This document shows positions 49,508 to 53,084 of a stretch of 53,084 bases of DNA, in pieces; positions within the stretch are counted from its first letter, which is position 1, and each line of letters starts with the position of its first letter. Under the pieces are notes generated by a model. It ran no database searches, was not told the origin of the DNA, and saw only the letters and a list, made by a program, of their open reading frames with translations. This DNA comes from Eggerthellaceae bacterium (GTDB taxonomy: Bacteria > Actinomycetota > Coriobacteriia > Coriobacteriales > Eggerthellaceae). Made by a program: the position numbers and the translations under genes. The stretch is taken from assembly GCA_009782605.1 (NCBI GenBank), contig WRIR01000016.1, forward strand, positions 1-53,084. Direction: 5' to 3'.

Positions 49508-50392
49508 GTGAGCCGGAAGGAAAACATCAAGGAGTTCGCCCGGGACAAGACCCCGGAGAAGTTCAAGAATCCGAGTGATTTCCAGATCAGGCTGCGCACG
49601 GGGGTCATCTATACCCTCATCACGCTTGTCGGCATCCTGATAAACGACCTGACGACGGTCATCATGCTCTCTGCGACGGCGGCAATCTGCGCCGGCGAGT
49701 TTTTCTACATGCTCCGCTCGGACGCGAAGCTCCCCAACGAGATAGTCGGGGTCATCGGAGCCATGCTCTATCCGTGGAGCGTGTGGCTGTTCGGGCTGAC
49801 GGGCGCCCTGCTCCTGACGGTCGGGCTTGCGGTCACCCTTCTGGTCTGGTATGTGTTCTGGCTGCGCGCCCGCGTGGCCGATGTGGGGGTCAGCCTCTTC
49901 GGCGCGATCTATACCGGCCTGCTGCTCTCGTCGCTCATGGTGATCCGCATGGCGGAGTCGCTTGAGTTCCCCTGGGACGGCGTGCTGATTCTTGCGATAT
50001 ACCTCAGCGTCTGGGGAAACGACGTCTTCGCCTACCTGGTCGGCCGGAAGTTCGGGAAGCACAAGCTCGCCCCACGCACTTCGCCGAAGAAGAGCTGGGA
50101 GGGTTTTTTTGCGGGGCTTGTCGGGTCGGTCCTCGTGTGGGTCGGAATACACTTCATTCCCGGGGTGTCGATGGGCTTTGGGCAGGCGGTCGTCTTCGGC
50201 CTTGTCTGCGGGCTCATGGGCGTGCTGGGCGACCTGGCCGAAAGCCGCATCAAGCGGAATTCCGGTTTCAAGGACTCCGGCACTATCATGCCGGGGCATG
50301 GCGGCCTGCTCGACCGCTGCGACTCGTTGTTCCTCGTCTCGGTGGCGGCCGCCATCCTGCTGGTGGTAGGCGGGTGCATCCCCTATGGCTGA
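49508..50392 (+). CDS. cdsA: Phosphatidate cytidylyltransferase
   Basis: 294 residues from a GTG. It makes CDP-diacylglycerol for membrane phospholipids. Several TM segments follow a hydrophilic N-terminus. The family signature near the C-terminus is KRNSGFKDSGTIMPGHGGLL followed by DRCDS. SPKKSWEGFFAG in the middle is also typical. It overlaps the dxr start by eight bases. Confidence 0.95.
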   Translation: MSRKENIKEFARDKTPEKFKNPSDFQIRLRTGVIYTLITLVGILINDLTTVIMLSATAAICAGEFFYMLRSDAKLPNEIVGVIGAMLYPWSVWLFGLTGALLLTVGLAVTLLVWYVFWLRARVADVGVSLFGAIYTGLLLSSLMVIRMAESLEFPWDGVLILAIYLSVWGNDVFAYLVGRKFGKHKLAPRTSPKKSWEGFFAGLVGSVLVWVGIHFIPGVSMGFGQAVVFGLVCGLMGVLGDLAESRIKRNSGFKDSGTIMPGHGGLLDRCDSLFLVSVAAAILLVVGGCIPYG

Positions 50393-51578
50393 CAAGGTGG
50401 GCAAGAAGAGCATCGCCGTCCTAGGCTCCACAGGCTCGATAGGGCAACAGACGCTCGACGTGGTGCGGCAACATGCAGACAGGCTTGAGATAGTGGCGCT
50501 TGCCGCCAACACCCGCGTCGGTATCCTTGAAGCCCAGGCGCGGGAACAGGGGGTGGCACACCTCGCCCTCGGCGACGAGGGCCTTGCCGCCGACCCCGCC
50601 GCCTCAGGGCTCCGGGAGCATGTCGCCGACTGCGCGGGAGCTGGGAGGGAGGCCTCGCTTTGCTTCGGCGCGGCGGGCATCGTGGAGCTCGCGCAGCTTC
50701 CCGAGGCCGACATCGTGGTGAACGCGCTCGTGGGCGCCGCAGGCCTGCGGGCGAGCTATGCGGCCCTCAAGGCCGGCAAGGTGCTCGCGCTTGCCAACAA
50801 GGAGTCGCTGGTGGTCGGCGGCGACCTGCTCATGCCGCTTGCGACCCCCCAGACGCTCCTTCCCATCGACTCGGAGCATGGGGCCATCTACCAGTGCCTT
50901 TTGGGAGAGGACCCGCGCGAGGTGCGCTGCCTGTGGCTAACGGCATCGGGGGGCCCTTTCAGGGGCCGCAGCGCAGACGAACTGCGTGACATCACACCCG
51001 AAGAGGCCCTTGCCCACCCGACCTGGAACATGGGGGCGAAGATCACCATCGACTCTTCGACGCTCATGAACAAGGGGCTTGAGATGATAGAGGCACACCA
51101 CCTCTTCGCCATGCCCTACGACAGGATCCACGTGCTCGTGCAGCCCCAAAGCGCCATCCACTCGATGGTCGAGTTCGCCGACGGCTCGGTCAAGGCGCAC
51201 CTCGGCACCACAGACATGCGCATCCCCATCCAGTTTGCGCTGTCCTACCCTGAGCGTTGGGAGGCCCCGGTTGCCCCGCTCGACTTCTACACCCTGGGCT
51301 CGCTCGACTTCGCCGCCCCCGACACCGACACCTTCCGCTGCCTGTACCTGGCGCGCATCGCGGGGGAGGCGGGCGGGACGCTCCCCTGCGTGATGAACGC
51401 CGCAAACGAGGTCGCCGTCGCGGCGTTCCTCGCGCACGAGGCAAGCTACCTCGGCATTGCCGCATGCGTCGAGGCCGTCATGGAGCAGCACGACCCCGCC
51501 CCCGCAGAAAGCCTCGAACAGCTTGAAGCAGTCGACGCCTGGGCCCGCCAAGCCGCCCACGCATCCCTCGACCGATAA
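50385..51578 (+). CDS. dxr: 1-deoxy-D-xylulose 5-phosphate reductoisomerase
   Basis: 397 residues. It converts DXP to MEP in the non-mevalonate isoprenoid pathway, feeding UppS encoded nearby. The NADPH loop is VLGSTGSIGQQTLDVV (about 11-26). Metal and substrate regions appear as LPIDSEHGAIYQCL (about 161), TASGGPFRG (about 185), HPTWNMGAKITIDSSTLMNKG (about 208-228) and the C-terminal four-helix part with NAANEVAVAAFL. Length is normal. Confidence 0.95.
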   Translation: MADKVGKKSIAVLGSTGSIGQQTLDVVRQHADRLEIVALAANTRVGILEAQAREQGVAHLALGDEGLAADPAASGLREHVADCAGAGREASLCFGAAGIVELAQLPEADIVVNALVGAAGLRASYAALKAGKVLALANKESLVVGGDLLMPLATPQTLLPIDSEHGAIYQCLLGEDPREVRCLWLTASGGPFRGRSADELRDITPEEALAHPTWNMGAKITIDSSTLMNKGLEMIEAHHLFAMPYDRIHVLVQPQSAIHSMVEFADGSVKAHLGTTDMRIPIQFALSYPERWEAPVAPLDFYTLGSLDFAAPDTDTFRCLYLARIAGEAGGTLPCVMNAANEVAVAAFLAHEASYLGIAACVEAVMEQHDPAPAESLEQLEAVDAWARQAAHASLDR

Positions 51579-51979
51579 GGGAGGTCGGCCGATAAGGACC
51601 GGCACCGCCCCCCTGCAGAGGAACAGCAGGCTGCTTGCCAAATCGGACGGAGTTATCGGCACAAAACAGCTCGAATGCATGAATTATTTCAACCTTGAAA
51701 AGAAGCTCAACCGACCGTTTTCTCCAAGCCCAGGATAATCCCAGGTAGACGGCCTGTCCGGTAAAGCAGGCCTGCTGTCGTGTGCAGATGCCCCCCCCTG
51801 TCAATTCGTGCATTTGAGCTGTTTTGTGCCGATAACTTCCACTTTCGTGGCACGTCAGGCAAAAGGTAGCGCCGGGTACGATGGTTGGATGCCGCCGAGT
51901 GCGCCGAGTGTCGCAGCCGAGTGCTACGTTTCGGCGCTGCGAGGCCTCCCCGGTCGGCAGCCCCCGGCCTTCGTGCGTG
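51579..51979. other. Intergenic region with MITE family 2 copy
   Basis: No gene supported; filled mainly by the element at 51636-51852. The rest (51853-51979) is GC-rich and featureless apart from GCCGAGTGC direct repeats near 51895-51925. Confidence 0.6.
51636..51852. repeat. MITE-like element, family 2, short copy
   Basis: The left end (TGCCAAATC... GTTATCGGCACAAAACAGCT then CGAATGCATGAATT) and the right end read in reverse (GTTATCGGCACAAAACAGCT then CAAATGCACGAATT) form 34-bp inverted repeats with two mismatches. The interior matches the long copy at 40988-41325. It shares GTTATCG...CAAAA...TGTATG logic with family 1. Confidence 0.65.
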
Positions 51980-52600
51980 TCAGGTGTGGCGGGTGAGGGC
52001 GCGGGCTTGCAGCAGCATCGCTGCCCCGACGCCGAGCACCGCTCCTGCGAGGAAGCCGACGACGGCGCCTATCCAAAACAGGTTCGGGAAGAAGAGGAAG
52101 CCGACAACGACGCCGAGCACCGCCCCCAGGACAGACCCGACGAGGACGCACCCGCTGTAGTAGAGGCCGGTCACCATGCCTGCGGGGCCGCCCATGTCCT
52201 CGGGCCCCTCGATGCCGAAGAGCCCCCAGGCCCCGACCTGGCCGTAATGGTCGTAGTATTTCTCGGCGTAGCGCCCGTACAGGTCGTCCGCGCAGGGGGT
52301 CCCGCTGTCGTGGGCAAGCTCCTTGCGGGCCCGCTGGTAGGCCGCGTCTTCGTCAATGCCTTGTGAAAGCAGGTCCTCGACGAAGTCGCCCATATAGGCG
52401 CTCAGGTCCTTTTGCGCTTCCTCGGCCTGAACCGAGCGCATCTTGAACCTTTCGGCTTTCGCCCGGGCCTTGTGCCTGGTCCGGTCGACCTTCGCCTGGG
52501 CCTTCTCCCAGTAGGTCATCTTCGCGCGGTCAAGATAGTGGCGCGACTGCTCTTTCGCGAACTCGTCTATCCTTTGCTTCGTTTCGTCCGTTATCGTCAT
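51980..52600 (-). CDS. Membrane protein of unknown function beside a PadR regulator
   Basis: 206 residues from the ATG at 52600, AAAGGAGA upstream; a longer start at 52636 is rejected. The first 115 residues are charged and helical (AKEQSRHYLDRAKMTYWEKA). Near the C-terminus are two or three hydrophobic segments (VLVGSVLGAVLGVVVGFLFF, AVVGFLAGAVLGVGAAML). It follows a PadR gene by 44 bases, like DUF1700/DUF1129-type partners. Family not recognised with certainty. Confidence 0.65.
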   Translation of the reverse strand: MTITDETKQRIDEFAKEQSRHYLDRAKMTYWEKAQAKVDRTRHKARAKAERFKMRSVQAEEAQKDLSAYMGDFVEDLLSQGIDEDAAYQRARKELAHDSGTPCADDLYGRYAEKYYDHYGQVGAWGLFGIEGPEDMGGPAGMVTGLYYSGCVLVGSVLGAVLGVVVGFLFFPNLFWIGAVVGFLAGAVLGVGAAMLLQARALTRHT

Positions 52601-52644
52601 GGCATATCTCCTTTTTGTTCCCCTTGTCGGTTTCATTCATCCTG

Positions 52645-52971
52645 TCAGGCCTCGCACTTGAGGTCGTCGATCCGCTGCTTCAAGGTTTCCCAGCGGCTCC
52701 AAAAAGCCCGGAGCTCTTCTTTGCCTCGGGTATTGAGCGTGTAGAACTTGCGCGGCGGGCCCAGTGCCGAGGGGCGGCGCACGATGCTGACCAGGTGCCC
52801 ACGCTCGATCCGCGTCAGGACGGTGTACACGGTGCCCTCGGCGATGTCCTTGAAGCCAAGCCCTTGGAGCTTTTTGACGATCTCGTAGCCATAGACCTCG
52901 CCTTGCCCGATTATCTCAAGCACCATGCCCTCAAGCACCCCTTTCAGCATCTCGCTCATATTCTCCGGCAT
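52645..52971 (-). CDS. PadR-family transcriptional regulator
   Basis: 108 residues. The winged helix is clear: LEGMVLEIIGQGEVYGYEIVKKL, AEGTVYTVLTRIERGHLV and RKFYTLNTRGKEEL. A C-terminal helix (WETLKQRIDDL) makes the dimer contact. The gene heads a two-gene operon with the membrane protein downstream; a strong promoter with an overlapping dyad lies upstream. Confidence 0.92.
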   Translation of the reverse strand: MPENMSEMLKGVLEGMVLEIIGQGEVYGYEIVKKLQGLGFKDIAEGTVYTVLTRIERGHLVSIVRRPSALGPPRKFYTLNTRGKEELRAFWSRWETLKQRIDDLKCEA

Positions 52972-53017
52972 AAGGCCCCTTCCGCCTCCCAGGCCCTTGC
53001 AGGCCCAGCTTACTCGT

Positions 53018-53062
53018 ATTGCTAAGTACCACTACTATATTACGCTAAGTAGCAATTGTCAA
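53018..53062 (-). promoter_or_regulatory. Promoter and operator of the second padR operon
   Basis: On the minus strand TTGACA (53057-53062) and TATAGT (53034-53039) with an exact 17-base spacer. ATTGCTA (53018-53024) is a perfect inverted repeat of TAGCAAT (53050-53056), and GCTAAGTA occurs twice directly (53021, 53044). The sites bracket the -10 and overlap the spacer, as expected for PadR autorepression. Confidence 0.7.
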
Positions 53063-53084
53063 GAGGGACTGGGGGATCGGGGGG

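Noticed and set aside
1-53084. tRNA, rRNA or other known RNA genes and T-box or riboswitch leaders
   Set aside because: None was recognised by eye; a covariance-model search could still find some, especially ahead of metG and the ECF operon.

Overview
The window is a high-GC chromosomal segment with an actinobacterial gene style: GTG/ATG starts, short overlapping operons and many four-base overlaps. Several features point to an anaerobic member of the Coriobacteriia (Eggerthella/Slackia-like). These are a DmsABBC-type molybdoenzyme operon facing a 12-TM LuxR regulator, FixCX-type electron carriers, an ECF vitamin transporter and a sortase-anchored surface protein. The assignment rests on gene content and recalled family knowledge; no database search was done.

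Layout: (1) 1-3.7 kb: tail of a sortase-anchored protein, 85-bp tandem repeats, hairpins, then coaE-uvrB. (2) 3.9-5.3 kb: DHA3-type exporter, minus strand. (3) 5.5-10.4 kb: metG-tatD-flavoprotein-ksgA, in which long palindromes sit between and inside the genes. (4) 10.7-15.3 kb: one gene joining a YidC/Oxa1 membrane insertase to a CDP-glycerol glycerophosphotransferase-like (TagF-like) domain, overlapping a multi-TM sulfatase-fold (LtaS-like) protein; together a possible undescribed envelope-glycopolymer system. (5) 15.3-19.0 kb: EcfT, a fused double-ATPase EcfA and an S component. (6) 19.0-23.3 kb: Veg-like protein, DHA2 exporter, and a PadR/DUF1700/DUF4097 envelope-stress-like operon. (7) 23.7-31.8 kb: a MalT-like LuxR regulator, a possible SCP2-like protein, FixC- and FixX-like redox proteins, and OleB/OleC-like beta-lactone enzymes. 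(8) 31.9-32.9 kb: an AT-richer nucleotidyltransferase toxin-antitoxin-like pair bracketed by 57-bp direct repeats. (9) 33.1-40 kb: dmsA-dmsB-dmsB-dmsC (minus) with a divergent membrane LuxR regulator. (10) 40.1-40.7 kb: RelE/Phd toxin-antitoxin. (11) 41.6-51.6 kb: DUF4405 protein, then glmU-prs-pth, htrA and pyrH-frr-uppS-cdsA-dxr. (12) 52.0-53.0 kb: a second PadR operon with a clear promoter.

Two patterns run across the segment. First, there are about twelve long near-perfect palindromes (here called PAL; arms about 29-39 bp, TGTCA/TGACA boxes around variable cores). They lie between genes but also code for an insert in TatD and for the C-termini of TatD, a flavoprotein, OleC and the LuxR regulator. 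Second, many housekeeping proteins (UvrB, MetG, KsgA, YidC fusion, LtaS-like, EcfT, EcfA, DmsC, LuxR, HtrA) carry Ala/Gly/Pro/Gln-rich repetitive segments exactly in linkers or termini. Two further palindromic MITE-like families (two copies each) and REP-like GCGGGCTTGACCCGC palindromes are also present. No transposase, rRNA, tRNA or CRISPR array was recognised.
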